DNA of 9,394 nucleotides from Hyphomicrobiales bacterium (GCA_028290085.1 JAQGKN010000296.1:1-9394); one strand, 5' to 3'; positions 1-7,287 are shown, numbered from the stretch's first letter. A program made the numbers and translations. The notes: generated by a model from the sequence alone, not told the origin.

Positions 1-1054
1 GCAGCGAGACGAGAGAATCGCCCTTGCTGAAATAGCTCCAGGCGGTGCCGCTATTCGAGCGCAGCCGTCCAGGCGTACCCGGGGGCAGGGGACGATTTTC
101 CTCATCCACCGTCTGGACTTTGGCCCAGGCGGCGACACGCCCAGCCGAACGCGGGTCGGGCAGGGTGTCAGCGAGCGCATAAGCCGTGGTTCCCGTCTCC
201 GTCGCGGAGTAGGAACAGAGAACCTTCTGGCAGAGCAGCTTCTGCGCTTCCTGCACGAGACGCGGCGGAACGGCACTGCCGCCGACGCGCACAAGCTTCA
301 CCGAGTCGCAGGAAAAGCGCTGTTCGGCCTGACATTCCAGCATTACGCGCAACTGCTGCGTTGAGCACGCAATGAACTCCACGCCATAGACAGAGATCAG
401 TTGAAGCGCTTCCTGCGCCGATGATGGCAGCAGAAGAGTATGTCCCATCCAGAGCGTCATGAACGCCGTGCGCAAGCCGCTGTCGCTCGACATTCCGGTC
501 ATGGTCAGCAGTCGATCCCAGGTCACGAGCTGCGAGATCAGCATGCGGTTGGTGAGTTGTGTCGTGAGTCCGCCCGCAGGCATCGCAATCGCCTTGGGAA
601 TGCCGGTCGTTCCCGACGAGAAGGAAATGCGGCACGCGTGGTCGTCATCGGGGAAACCGGGCGCGTCGTCCAGCGCCAGGCCTGTCGTCGCAAACCAGTC
701 GGGTGTCACGAGGACGGCATTTTTTTCGCTCAGCGCGCGGTGATAAAGATTATCGCAGAAATAGACGGAGATGCCGATGTCCGGGATCTTTTCCAGCTGA
801 TGCTCTGTCAGAGAAGTCGCGGCAATGCCGAGCCGCGCCAGCGCCAGCGCCATGATGAGATGGCGGACGGGATTGTCGATCACGATTGCAGCCAACAACG
901 GCCCGGCGATGCCGCGCGCCTTGATCTTTTGCTGCGCGGACAGGACGCCCTGTAACAACATGCCGTAGGTGACGAGCCGGTCCCGAAGGATGATCGCCGC
1001 CTTGCCGGGCTGGTGCAGTCCGTGGGCAACGATGTGGTCGGCGAAATTCGTCAT
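1..1054 (-). CDS. AMP-forming acyl/aryl-CoA ligase (ANL superfamily), 3' part outside window
   Basis: Reading the minus strand from the ATG at 1054 gives 351 open codons running off the left edge. The core adenylation motifs of the ANL superfamily are visible: P-loop SSGTTGIPK at residues 146-154, GGSAVPP at 258-264, the substrate/AMP loop YSATETGTT at 282-290, PGRLRS at 328-333 and a GD pair at 345-346 where the family has the ribose-binding Asp. The protein should activate a carboxylic acid as acyl-AMP. The C-terminal subdomain with the catalytic Lys, and any fused carrier domain, lie outside the window, so CoA ligase versus stand-alone adenylation enzyme cannot be decided. The N-terminal lobe before the P-loop is short and the sequence looks divergent, so I give no substrate. 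It lies 85 bases downstream of folE on the same strand. A perfect hairpin occupies the position where a ribosome binding site would be. No alternative in-frame start was seen just upstream. Confidence 0.85.
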   Translation of the reverse strand, partial: MTNFADHIVAHGLHQPGKAAIILRDRLVTYGMLLQGVLSAQQKIKARGIAGPLLAAIVIDNPVRHLIMALALARLGIAATSLTEHQLEKIPDIGISVYFCDNLYHRALSEKNAVLVTPDWFATTGLALDDAPGFPDDDHACRISFSSGTTGIPKAIAMPAGGLTTQLTNRMLISQLVTWDRLLTMTGMSSDSGLRTAFMTLWMGHTLLLPSSAQEALQLISVYGVEFIACSTQQLRVMLECQAEQRFSCDSVKLVRVGGSAVPPRLVQEAQKLLCQKVLCSYSATETGTTAYALADTLPDPRSAGRVAAWAKVQTVDEENRPLPPGTPGRLRSNSGTAWSYFSKGDSLVSL

Positions 1055-1060
1055 GATCGA

Positions 1061-1087
1061 TGTGCCCCCGGGCGGTCCGGGGGCACA
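1061..1087 (-). promoter_or_regulatory. perfect 11-bp inverted repeat directly upstream of the ligase start
   Basis: TGTGCCCCCGG (1061-1071), a 5-base loop (1072-1076) and CCGGGGGCACA (1077-1087) form a perfect GC-rich stem. On the minus strand the hairpin ends 6 bases before the ATG at 1054, so any SD-like G-run is inside the stem. No T-run follows on either strand, which argues against a simple intrinsic terminator. It could be a translational hairpin, a protein-binding site, or an RNA 3' end for folE. The structure is seen directly; its function is inference. Confidence 0.55.
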
Positions 1088-1139
1088 TTAGAGATGGCTA
1101 CCGCTACGCGCAAACAGCTGTTGCGCAGGGATGCCGAGC

Positions 1140-1778
1140 CTACTTGAAGCCGCGCAACATCGTGTAGAATCGAACCTGCTCAGTTGGATCGTCGCGGAAA
1201 ACGCCCGTGAATTGCGACGTCACCGTCGAGGCGCCCTGCTTCTGGACGCCGCGAATGGACATGCACATGTGCTCCGCCTCGATCATCACAGCGATGCCGC
1301 GCGGTTTGAGAGCCGTGTCGATGGCGTCCGTGATCTGCGCCGTCATCGTTTCTTGCGTCTGGAGACGCCGCGCAAAAGCTTCGACGACGCGGGCGAGCTT
1401 GGAAAGGCCAACGACACCTTCGGAGGGGTAGTAGGCGATGTGCGCCTTGCCGATGAAGGGCACCATGTGGTGCTCGCAATGCGAGGCGAAGGGGATGTCG
1501 CGTACCAGCACCATGTCGTCATAGCCCTGCACGTCTTCGAAGACGCGCTCGAGCAGCTGACCAGCATCCTGCGAATAACCGGCAAACAGTTCCTCGTAGG
1601 CTTTGACGACGCGTTTTGGTGTGTCGAGCAGGCCTTCCCGTTCCGGATTGTCACCAGCCCAGCGCAGGAGAACGCGTACCGCGGCCTCGGCTTCCTCGCG
1701 GCTCGGACGAGGCGGGGCGGGACGATCCAGCGCAGGCTGTGCCAAACGAGACGACAAGGTCTTAACCACGGCATCCAT
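1140..1778 (-). CDS. folE: GTP cyclohydrolase I (type IA)
   Basis: The 212-residue product is a typical full-length FolE, which converts GTP to 7,8-dihydroneopterin triphosphate, the first step of folate (and often preQ0/pterin) synthesis, in the cytoplasm. Zinc ligands are present as C101 and H104 in HCEHHMVPF and C172 in HMCMSIRGV. The conserved C-terminal stretch [12 protein letters not shown] is intact. The family's variable N-terminus is the first 35 residues or so. I chose the ATG at 1778 because an exact AGGAGG lies 6 bases upstream. The longer reading to 1874 adds a basic, non-conserved stretch and has no such site. A CTGACA-17-TATATA promoter at 1918-1946 predicts a leader of about 130 bases. 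The gene is divergent from the IscU-like/yidD pair and upstream of the ligase. Confidence 0.97.
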   Translation of the reverse strand: MDAVVKTLSSRLAQPALDRPAPPRPSREEAEAAVRVLLRWAGDNPEREGLLDTPKRVVKAYEELFAGYSQDAGQLLERVFEDVQGYDDMVLVRDIPFASHCEHHMVPFIGKAHIAYYPSEGVVGLSKLARVVEAFARRLQTQETMTAQITDAIDTALKPRGIAVMIEAEHMCMSIRGVQKQGASTVTSQFTGVFRDDPTEQVRFYTMLRGFK

Positions 1779-1784
1779 GTGGTG

Positions 1785-1790
1785 CCTCCT
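1785..1790 (-). promoter_or_regulatory. Shine-Dalgarno of folE (decides the start)
   Basis: On the minus strand AGGAGG stands 6 bases before the ATG at 1778. It supports this start over the longer in-frame reading to 1874. Confidence 0.9.
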
Positions 1791-1917
1791 GAGAGAGTTG
1801 CGAACGATGCTGTTACGGCGCTGCTTCTGCCTTGGACCAGTGTCGGATACGCCTTTTCGAATCGACCTGTCCATATGTCGCGGGAAGCGGCATGCCTCGT
1901 CAGAGCGACGGAGCCCC

Positions 1918-1946
1918 TATATAAGGGACTGGTCCCGCCGTGTCAG
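1918..1946 (-). promoter_or_regulatory. probable sigma70-type promoter of folE
   Basis: On the minus strand CTGACA (1946-1941) is followed after exactly 17 bases by TATATA (1923-1918). Transcription would begin near 1911, giving a folE leader of about 130 bases. The -10 box sits in a small palindrome, CCCT-ATATA-AGGG (1915-1927). The -35 box lies just before the start of the divergent IscU-like gene (ATG at 1956), so the two genes share very little regulatory space. Predicted by eye only. Confidence 0.6.
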
Positions 1947-1955
1947 GTTATTGCC

Positions 1956-2411
1956 ATGTTGAACGATATCTACAACCGCCGCATTCTCGAACTGGCGGGT
2001 GAAATTCCCCGGCTCGGGCGCCTCGAGCACCCGGATGCGACGGCAACCGCGCATTCGAAACTCTGCGGATCTACCGTCACGATCGATCTTTCGATGGATG
2101 ATGGGAAGGTTTCGGACTTCGCTCATGACGTGAAGGCCTGTGCCCTGGGGCAGGCGTCGTCCTCCATCATGGCGCGCAACATCTTAGGTGCGACGCCTGG
2201 CGAGCTGCGAGAGTTGCGCGAGCATGTGCGGCGGATGCTGAAGGAAAATGGCGAGCCGCCGAAAGGCAAATGGGCCGATGTGGCGGTGCTGGAACCCGTC
2301 CGCGACTATAAGGCGCGACATGCCTCCACATTGCTGACGTTTGATGCCGTCGTTTCGGCGCTCGACCAGATCGAGGCGGACAAGGCGAAGCCCTCGGCTG
2401 CAGCAGGCTGA
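1956..2411 (+). CDS. IscU/NifU N-terminal-like iron-sulfur scaffold family protein, degenerate ligand set
   Basis: The 151-residue product has the fold signature of the IscU/NifU-N family, whose classical members assemble Fe-S clusters on three Cys and one Asp. Two Cys positions are kept: C37 in KLCGSTVT and C62 in ACALGQASSS. The Asp that normally follows the first Cys (CGD) is Ser39, and the third Cys is replaced by Ala123 in the segment ARHASTLLTFDA, although the neighbouring His122 is kept. It probably does not build clusters in the IscU way. I recall similar proteins annotated as 'iron-sulfur cluster assembly scaffold protein' in related alphaproteobacteria. The 25 C-terminal residues are variable and charged. 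The start has only a weak upstream AGG (1945-1947). The stop is 2 bases before the yidD ATG, so the two are almost certainly co-transcribed. The gene is divergent from folE. Confidence 0.85.
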   Translation: MLNDIYNRRILELAGEIPRLGRLEHPDATATAHSKLCGSTVTIDLSMDDGKVSDFAHDVKACALGQASSSIMARNILGATPGELRELREHVRRMLKENGEPPKGKWADVAVLEPVRDYKARHASTLLTFDAVVSALDQIEADKAKPSAAAG

Positions 2412-2413
2412 GG

Positions 2414-2755
2414 ATGCGCTCAATATCCATCGGGCGTTGGCCGCGCGTGGCGGCACATTTTGCCATCCGCACCTATCAGCTGACACTGTCGTCGCTGGTC
2501 GGGCGGCAGTGCAGGCATTTGCCGACCTGCTCATCCTTCACCGACGAGGCCATTCAGTTGCACGGACTCTGGGCCGGCGGCTGGATGGGGTTCGCGCGTA
2601 TCTGCCGCTGCACTCCCTGGGGAACGTCGGGCTATGATCCCGTGCCCGAACATGTGCCTGCCGCAGCTGGAACACTCACGCCGTGGCGCTATGGTTTTTG
2701 GCGCGCGGGGCATCGCTGTGGTGAGCACAAGGCGGGCGGGCCCAGTGGCGCGTGA
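2414..2755 (+). CDS. yidD: membrane protein insertion efficiency factor YidD
   Basis: The 113-residue protein carries the whole YidD (DUF37, formerly 'alpha-hemolysin-like') signature: RTYQLTLSSLVG (19-30), RHLPTCSSF (34-42) with C33 and C39, DEAIQLHG (44-51), and ARICRCTPWG (61-70) with C64 and C66, ending in GYDPVP. YidD is a small inner-membrane-associated protein that helps YidC and Sec insert membrane proteins. Usual family length is about 70-110 residues. The tail after residue 80 is Gly/Pro/Trp-rich and not part of the core. It begins 2 bases after the stop of the IscU-like gene and is probably translated by coupling. It ends 9 bases before the convergent stop of the next gene, so the tail just reaches the neighbour's 3' end. 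Confidence 0.95.
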   Translation: MRSISIGRWPRVAAHFAIRTYQLTLSSLVGRQCRHLPTCSSFTDEAIQLHGLWAGGWMGFARICRCTPWGTSGYDPVPEHVPAAAGTLTPWRYGFWRAGHRCGEHKAGGPSGA

Positions 2756-2764
2756 CCGGCCCAA

Positions 2765-3598
2765 TTACGACCGGGCCATCAACTCCACTGCGAGGGCTTG
2801 GATGCGCGAGCGCGATTCGTCCGGCAATGTTTGCAGCGCCTCGATGTAGAGCCGTCCGGCCTGGCACATGCGCGCGTCAGGTACCGCTTGCTCCGGGGTT
2901 CGCCCGTCGAGCAGGGCGTCGATTTCGGTTCGCGACAGGCCGCGACGCGTGAGCTCGCTTTCCAGTAGATCGAAATCGGCTGTCGTCGGCGCGCGGCGAT
3001 CGATTTTCTGCTGGCGGCCGTCCGTGACGGCATCCACCGCCGCCAGCGCCATCGAGGCGACGAGCGCGCGATGCTTTCCTGCGAAGTCATAAAAGCCCGG
3101 GCTGACATTGCCGTAGAGAAAATCCACGCAGAGTTTCGGGTTAGCTTGAGACAAGGCGCCCAGCATCTGAGCCTGCATATCGAAAATGTGTGCCAGGGCG
3201 GTGGGGCTGGAGCGCGCAGCCAGGATTCCACGCCGCTGGCGCAGGCCGCGCGTCATTTCCGAGAGATAATAATCCGCGCTCTCGATCCGGCCGTCCTGTC
3301 TGGCACGGTCCGCGAATTCGATCAGGAGACGCTCGTAATCGGCAGGGAAACTCTGCTGCATCCGATCGATGACGGCTGCGTATTCCGTGGCTTGCGCCAA
3401 TGTCCGCTCGATGGCGGGACGGGCGGCGTCGCCCGCGGGCAGGGAGGTTGCGCCCGGCGCCAAAACTGACAGCGATGCCATGGGGCCGGGTTGCCGCTCG
3501 CCGCCGCCACGCCAGACCAGCAGGCCGACGATCACCGCTGCCAGACCTGCGAGGACAAGGCGAAGTCCATTCATTCCGTCGCGGGCGAGAGCGATCAT
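2765..3598 (-). CDS. unrecognised membrane-anchored protein
   Basis: I do not recognise this 277-residue protein. Reading from the ATG at 3598 it has a short basic N-terminus and one hydrophobic segment at about 12-29 (LRLVLAGLAAVIVGLLVW), so it is most likely anchored in the inner membrane with the rest in the periplasm. A low-complexity Gly/Pro/Ala linker (31-62) is followed by a mostly helical domain. Two Cys, C157 in NPKLCVDFLYG and C245 in ARMCQAGRLYIEAL, could form a disulfide or be conserved functional residues. The ATG at 3574 (residue 9) is an equally plausible start, with no clear SD at either. A TTG at 3634 would give 289 residues but adds nothing membrane-like. It lies 120 bases downstream of the TctC-like receptor on the same strand and converges on yidD. 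Codon use looks normal for the window, and the frame is long and open, which supports it as a real gene. Confidence 0.75.
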   Translation of the reverse strand: MIALARDGMNGLRLVLAGLAAVIVGLLVWRGGGERQPGPMASLSVLAPGATSLPAGDAARPAIERTLAQATEYAAVIDRMQQSFPADYERLLIEFADRARQDGRIESADYYLSEMTRGLRQRRGILAARSSPTALAHIFDMQAQMLGALSQANPKLCVDFLYGNVSPGFYDFAGKHRALVASMALAAVDAVTDGRQQKIDRRAPTTADFDLLESELTRRGLSRTEIDALLDGRTPEQAVPDARMCQAGRLYIEALQTLPDESRSRIQALAVELMARS

Positions 3599-3718
3599 GG
3601 ACGCTACACTCGCTGCTCGATGGAGCGGAAACAAGCCCCATGCGTGGCGGCTTCAAGCAGGGCGGCTCGAAGAAGACCATCGCGCCCCGGATCGGGCCAG
3701 GGCGCGAGGGACATGAGA

Positions 3719-4750
3719 TCAGGCGCCGTTGCCGACGATGGAAACGAGGCGTTCGACAACGTCCTTCGGGGTGGAGACGATGTCTGCCACGATCTTCTGG
3801 AGTTCTTCACCGCCGACAGGATTGATCTCGAGGTTTTCCAGCTTGGCCGCGGCCAGGAATTCCGGATCTTTCATGGTGGCGTCGAAGGCATCGCGCAAAG
3901 CCTTCACGCGTTCGGCGGGGACGTCGGGCGTCGTGAAGAGCGGACGGCCGATGGCGACGGGCGCCGACAGGAGGCGCAGGGCCGCGCGATCCTGATCGTT
4001 CTTGGCGAGGTCGATGAGCAGCGGCACGTCCTGAAGGTCAGGCGCCTTCTTCAGGCCGATCTGGACGAGGATGTTGAGCTTCTTCTGCGCAATCCAGTCG
4101 GGACGCGTGAACTTCCAGGTGGCCCAGCTGTTCGAACCACGGCCGGCGACCTCGTTGCGTTCCATGGCCAGCGTCGCGTCATTGCCGCCCGGGTAGCCGT
4201 TCACGATCTTGAACTTGGTGCCGACCATCGCGTTCATGACCTTCGGATATTGTTCCGAAGTCGTGTTGGCGCCGGTCGCCGCGAGGGCCACTTCCTGCTT
4301 GGTCGCGTCTTCCACGGTCTTGATGTTCGAAGGCGCGGTGGTGACGAGGGTGTTGTTGTCGTCGGCGGGGTTGCCGATCCAGTTGAACTTGTTGTTGTCG
4401 AACGGGATGGTCTTGTCGCCGAGCGCCTGCTGCAGCGTCAGGGACTGATCGGCGGTCGCCAGAACCGTGCCGTCCTTGGGCGCGATGCGGAACATGTAGC
4501 CGCTGACGACGCGTCCACCGCCGCCGGGCATGTTGCGGGGCACGACCGTCGGGTTGCCGGGAATATGCTTGCCGATAAAGCGGCCGACGAGACGGGCGAA
4601 AGTGTCGTAGCCGCCACCGGCGGAATAGCCGATCAGCACCTCGATAGTTTTACCCTTGTAAAACGACTCGACAGATTGCTGAGCCTGCGCGCTGAAGTTC
4701 GAGCCAGCCAGCGCGAGCACGGCCGTCACGGCCACCAGTGAACGCTTCAT
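3719..4750 (-). CDS. tripartite tricarboxylate transporter (TctC/Bug) family periplasmic receptor
   Basis: The 343-residue protein has a Sec signal peptide (basic KR, hydrophobic 5-16, AQA cleavage at 21-23) followed by a full Bug/TctC domain beginning YKGKTIEVLIGYSAGGGYD. This is the family's first ligand loop. The PRNMPGGGG segment and the C-terminal DVPAERVKALRDAFDATMKDPEF are also typical. Such receptors bind organic acids or other small anions in the periplasm and deliver them to TctA/TctB membrane components. No tctA or tctB is visible nearby, so this is an orphan receptor; orphan Bug proteins are common in proteobacteria. The ATG at 4750 has a strong AAGGAG 8 bases upstream (4759-4764). 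The ligand cannot be inferred from the sequence. The unrecognised 277-residue membrane protein follows 120 bases downstream. Confidence 0.93.
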   Translation of the reverse strand: MKRSLVAVTAVLALAGSNFSAQAQQSVESFYKGKTIEVLIGYSAGGGYDTFARLVGRFIGKHIPGNPTVVPRNMPGGGGRVVSGYMFRIAPKDGTVLATADQSLTLQQALGDKTIPFDNNKFNWIGNPADDNNTLVTTAPSNIKTVEDATKQEVALAATGANTTSEQYPKVMNAMVGTKFKIVNGYPGGNDATLAMERNEVAGRGSNSWATWKFTRPDWIAQKKLNILVQIGLKKAPDLQDVPLLIDLAKNDQDRAALRLLSAPVAIGRPLFTTPDVPAERVKALRDAFDATMKDPEFLAAAKLENLEINPVGGEELQKIVADIVSTPKDVVERLVSIVGNGA

Positions 4751-4806
4751 CAGTTGATCTCCTTAGGGCGCCAAGACTATGCGCCACGTGCGATAAGTTG
4801 CCGCGA

Positions 4807-4833
4807 CGTATGACCCGCGCGCTTTCAGGTCAA
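4807..4833 (-). promoter_or_regulatory. possible promoter of the TctC-like receptor gene
   Basis: On the minus strand TTGACC (4833-4828) is followed after 15 bases by CATACG (4812-4807). The spacing is short and the -10 weak, so this is tentative. It would give a leader of about 50 bases ending in the strong AAGGAG. Confidence 0.3.
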
Positions 4834-4845
4834 GACAAAATGGCC

Positions 4846-4871
4846 CAAATTCAGTCAACTGCGTGAATTTG
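4846..4871. promoter_or_regulatory. 8-bp inverted repeat, possible operator
   Basis: CAAATTCA (4846-4853) and TGAATTTG (4864-4871) are perfect inverted copies around a 10-base centre. The centre-to-centre distance of 18 bases fits a dimeric regulator, and the site lies 13 bases upstream of the putative -35 box of the receptor gene. It is also AT-rich against a GC-rich background. Binding is inference. Confidence 0.35.
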
Positions 4872-4932
4872 CGGCACATCGTTCTGCATGGCGGAACAGA
4901 AGGCGGGGGCTACGCGGGCGAGGGGCGCCCCC

Positions 4933-4960
4933 TTGCACCCGTCGTGGGGCTTGCTATACC
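4933..4960 (+). promoter_or_regulatory. possible thrS promoter
   Basis: TTGCAC (4933-4938) followed after 16 bases by TATACC (4955-4960), in the context GGCTTGCTATACCCGCC, resembles alphaproteobacterial housekeeping promoters. Transcription would begin near 4967 and give a leader of about 50 bases. Between 4751 and 5018 I see no gene; the stretch holds the two divergent promoters and the inverted repeat. Confidence 0.45.
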
Positions 4961-5007
4961 CGCCTCACGCAAACGCTTACGCCGATTGGTATCGGCGAGT
5001 GAGCACA

Positions 5008-5013
5008 GAGGAG
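5008..5013 (+). promoter_or_regulatory. Shine-Dalgarno of thrS (decides the start)
   Basis: GAGGAG stands 5 bases before the ATG at 5019. It supports this start over an in-frame GTG at 4863, which would add 52 non-conserved residues. Confidence 0.88.
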
Positions 5014-5018
5014 AAGAC

Positions 5019-6956
5019 ATGATTTCCGTCACCTTCCCGGACGGCGCGCAGCGTCAGTTCCCCGCCGGCACATCCGGCCTCGACATCGCCAAATCTATTT
5101 CGCCCTTTCTCGCCAAGCGCACGGTCGCGATGGCGCTCGATGGCATCGTGACTGACCTCGCCGAACCGATTACGCAGGATGCGAAGATCGACTTCGTCAA
5201 TCGCGACGATCCGCGCGCGCTCGAGCTCATCCGCCACGATGCCGCCCATGTGCTGGCCGAGGCCGTGCAGACGCTCTATCCGGGCACGCAGGTGACCATC
5301 GGTCCGGTGATCGAAAACGGCTTCTATTACGACTTCTTCCGCAATGAGCCGTTCACGCCGGACGATTTCGAAGCCATCGAAAAGAAGATGCGTGAGATCA
5401 TCGGGCGCGACAAACCCTTCGTGCGCGAAGTATGGACGCGCGATCAGGCCATCTCGCATTTCGAAAAGGCAGGCGAGGCCTTCAAGGTCGAGCTGGTCGA
5501 GATGATTCCGGCCGATCAGGACCTGAAAATCTACAAGCAGGGCGACTGGCTCGATCTCTGCCGCGGTCCGCACATGACCTCGACAGGCAAGATCGGCACG
5601 GCTTTCAAGCTGATGAAAGTGGCGGGCGCTTACTGGCGCGGCGATTCCACCAAGCCGATGCTGTCGCGCATCTATGCGACGGCTTTTGCCAAGCAGGAAG
5701 ATCTCGACGCTTATCTGAAGCAGCTCGAAGAGTCAGAGCGCCGCGACCATCGCAAGCTCGGCCGCGAGATGGATCTCTTCCACTTCCAGGAAGAAGGTCC
5801 GGGCACTGTCTTCTGGCATGCCAAGGGCTGGACTTTGTTCCAGACGCTCATCTCCTATATGCGCCGCCGCCAGCAGGACGCCGGCTACATCGAGGTCAAC
5901 ACGCCGCAGATTCTCGACCGCGCGCTGTGGGAGACGTCGGGCCATTGGCAGACGTATCGCGAAAACATGTTCATCACGCAGACCGAGGACGACCGCGTCT
6001 TCGCGCTGAAGCCGATGAACTGCCCGGGCCACGTGCAGATTTTCAAGAACGGGCTGAAGTCCTACCGCGACCTGCCGCTGAAGATCGCTGAGTTCGGCAT
6101 TGTGCATCGCTACGAGCCGTCCGGCGCGTTGCACGGCATCATGCGCGTGCGAGCCTTCACGCAGGACGATGCTCACATCTTCTGCACCGAAGAGCAGATC
6201 ATGGCCGAGGCCATCGAGATCAACGATCTGATCATGTCGATCTACGCGGATTTCGGGTTCACCGACATCGTTCTGAAGCTCTCGACAAGGCCTGAAAAGC
6301 GCGTCGGTTCCGATGCGGTCTGGGACAAGGCCGAGGCGGCGCTGATGCGCGTGCTCGAACAGGTCGGCGCGAGCGGCATCAAGACCGGCATCAATCCGGG
6401 CGAGGGCGCATTTTACGGCCCGAAACTCGAATACACGCTGCGTGACGCCATCGGCCGCGAATGGCAATGCGGCACGACGCAGGTCGACTTCAACATGCCC
6501 TCGCTGTTCGGCGCGTTCTACATAGGCTCCGACAGCGAGAAGAAGACGCCGGTGATGATCCACCGCGCAATGTTCGGTTCGCTGGAACGCTTCACCGGCA
6601 TCCTGATCGAGCATCACGCGGGACATCTGCCGCTGTGGCTGTCGCCCCTGCAGGTCGTGGTCTGCACGATCACGCAGGAAGCCGACGATTACGCGCTCGA
6701 TGTGGTTGCCGCAGCGCGCAAGCGCGGGCTCAAGGTCGAGGGCGATCTGCGCAACGAGAAGATCACCTACAAGGTGCGCGAACACTCGCTCGCCAAGGTG
6801 CCGGTGCTGATCGTCGTGGGCAAGAAGGAAGCGGCGGAACAGACAGTGTCGATCCGTAGGCTCGGCTCGCCCGCGCAGACTTCCATGTCGCTGGAAGAGG
6901 CGCTGTCGAGCCTCGCTGCCGAGGCTGTTGCGCCGGATGTGCAGCGGGCGGGGTAG
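5019..6956 (+). CDS. thrS: threonine--tRNA ligase
   Basis: The 645-residue protein is a complete class II threonyl-tRNA synthetase charging tRNA-Thr in the cytoplasm. Domains in order: TGS domain (about 1-62); editing domain with H73 and H77 (RHDAAH) and C181/H185 (LCRGPH), which hydrolyse Ser-tRNA-Thr; catalytic core with zinc ligands C335 (MNCPGH), H386 (DDAHIF) and H515; motif 2 around [18 protein letters not shown] (363-380); motif 3 [11 protein letters not shown] (515-525); and an anticodon-binding domain from about 540 to the end. Length and all key residues are normal, so it should be fully active including proofreading. The ATG at 5019 has GAGGAG 5 bases upstream. A strong intrinsic terminator lies 30 bases after the stop. 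It stands alone on the plus strand here, with the receptor gene divergent from it. Confidence 0.98.
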   Translation: MISVTFPDGAQRQFPAGTSGLDIAKSISPFLAKRTVAMALDGIVTDLAEPITQDAKIDFVNRDDPRALELIRHDAAHVLAEAVQTLYPGTQVTIGPVIENGFYYDFFRNEPFTPDDFEAIEKKMREIIGRDKPFVREVWTRDQAISHFEKAGEAFKVELVEMIPADQDLKIYKQGDWLDLCRGPHMTSTGKIGTAFKLMKVAGAYWRGDSTKPMLSRIYATAFAKQEDLDAYLKQLEESERRDHRKLGREMDLFHFQEEGPGTVFWHAKGWTLFQTLISYMRRRQQDAGYIEVNTPQILDRALWETSGHWQTYRENMFITQTEDDRVFALKPMNCPGHVQIFKNGLKSYRDLPLKIAEFGIVHRYEPSGALHGIMRVRAFTQDDAHIFCTEEQIMAEAIEINDLIMSIYADFGFTDIVLKLSTRPEKRVGSDAVWDKAEAALMRVLEQVGASGIKTGINPGEGAFYGPKLEYTLRDAIGREWQCGTTQVDFNMPSLFGAFYIGSDSEKKTPVMIHRAMFGSLERFTGILIEHHAGHLPLWLSPLQVVVCTITQEADDYALDVVAAARKRGLKVEGDLRNEKITYKVREHSLAKVPVLIVVGKKEAAEQTVSIRRLGSPAQTSMSLEEALSSLAAEAVAPDVQRAG

Positions 6957-6986
6957 GGGCGCACGCAGTTCGAGATTTTTGTGACC

Positions 6987-7020
6987 AAAGGCGCGGCCAG
7001 ATCGGCTGCGCCTTTTTTTT
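6987..7020 (+). terminator. intrinsic terminator of thrS
   Basis: AAAGGCGCGGCC (6987-6998), a 5-base loop and GGCTGCGCCTTT (7004-7015) pair over 12 positions with one G-U wobble. The downstream arm runs directly into eight T (7013-7020). The A-run at the left is only three bases, so it works mainly in the plus direction. Confidence 0.92.
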
Positions 7021-7026
7021 ATTGGG

Positions 7027-7041
7027 TATTAGCGCTTAATA
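7027..7041. repeat. small AT-rich inverted repeat upstream of the antitoxin-like ORF
   Basis: TATTA-GCGCT-TAATA is a 5-bp inverted repeat in the AT-rich segment 54 bases before the ATG at 7095. Ribbon-helix-helix antitoxins often autoregulate through such sites, but this one is short and could be chance. Confidence 0.2.
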
Positions 7042-7094
7042 TGGGTGATTGATATTTTGGGCGGACGCAATTTTTCATTTTCTGGTGGGTCGTG

Positions 7095-7271
7095 ATGACG
7101 GATTTTTCTGAGAAATTGAAGCCGTTTCCTATTTTGCTGACCGATGAAGAGGCCGAGCACTTCGTCGAGACAGCCAATCTCTGTGAGTACGATTTTTCCA
7201 CACTGGTGCCGATGCGCTTTGTTTTGGTGCCGCCGAAGGGCACTGGGGAAGATCAGTCGTCAAGCGAATGA
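7095..7271 (+). pseudogene. CopG/BrnA-type antitoxin-like remnant, N-terminal part only
   Basis: A 58-codon ORF reads MTDFSEKLKPFPILLTDEEA and continues with EHFVETANLCEYDFS and LVPMRFVLVPPKG. This layout (TDEEAExFxETAxLxEYDFS followed by MRFxLxPK) resembles the N-terminal half of CopG-type antitoxins of type II toxin-antitoxin modules (BrnA-like, PF12441 style), from memory. In those proteins the MRFxLxPK segment is normally followed by a ribbon-helix-helix region starting like 'D(K)SVNLRLP'. Here the frame instead runs through GTGEDQSSSE and stops. No toxin gene (BrnT-like) is visible on either side. The local base composition is clearly richer in A+T than the neighbours, suggesting acquired DNA. 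The REP-like cluster starts 17 bases after the stop, so truncation by rearrangement at that point is likely. GTG at 7092 is an alternative start; GGTGGG upstream is a fair SD. It might instead be a real short protein. Confidence 0.5.
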
Positions 7272-7287
7272 CCTTTCCGACGGCACG

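Noticed and set aside
168..1088. Two minus-strand ORFs (168-635 and 750-1088) in frames different from the ligase
   Set aside because: The ligase frame from 1054 is open to the window edge and contains the ANL motifs; the other frames are Arg/His/Ala-rich shadows.
1108..1126. GCGCAA-N7-TTGCGC inverted repeat after folE, considered as terminator
   Set aside because: The stem has 6 bp and no T-run follows on the minus strand. It may be chance.
1131..1955. Upstream extension of the IscU-like gene as one 426-residue plus-strand ORF
   Set aside because: This part is antisense to folE, whose zinc motifs are unmistakable, and its composition is that of a shadow frame. Family homology begins at the ATG at 1956.
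2758..2777. Inverted repeat GGCCC-N10-GGGCC at the convergent ends of yidD and the 277-residue gene, considered as bidirectional terminator
   Set aside because: The stem is only 5 bp with a 10-base loop and no T-run on either side.
3604..3714. 36-codon minus-strand ORF between receptor and membrane protein (MSLAPWPDPGRDGLL...)
   Set aside because: It fits the 120-base gap neatly but has no clear SD, no recognisable motif, and is short enough to be chance in GC-rich DNA. Conservation in relatives would revive it.
3491..4741. 416-residue plus-strand ORF
   Set aside because: It is the antisense of the TctC-like receptor, full of Arg, Asp, Val and Gly as expected for a shadow in GC-rich DNA.
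5733..6785. 350-residue minus-strand ORF
   Set aside because: It is antisense to the intact thrS catalytic region and has no family resemblance.
7019..7243. 74-residue minus-strand ORF opposite the antitoxin-like fragment, considered as a toxin
   Set aside because: Ser/Lys/Thr-rich antisense frame with no toxin motif; the plus frame has the family resemblance.
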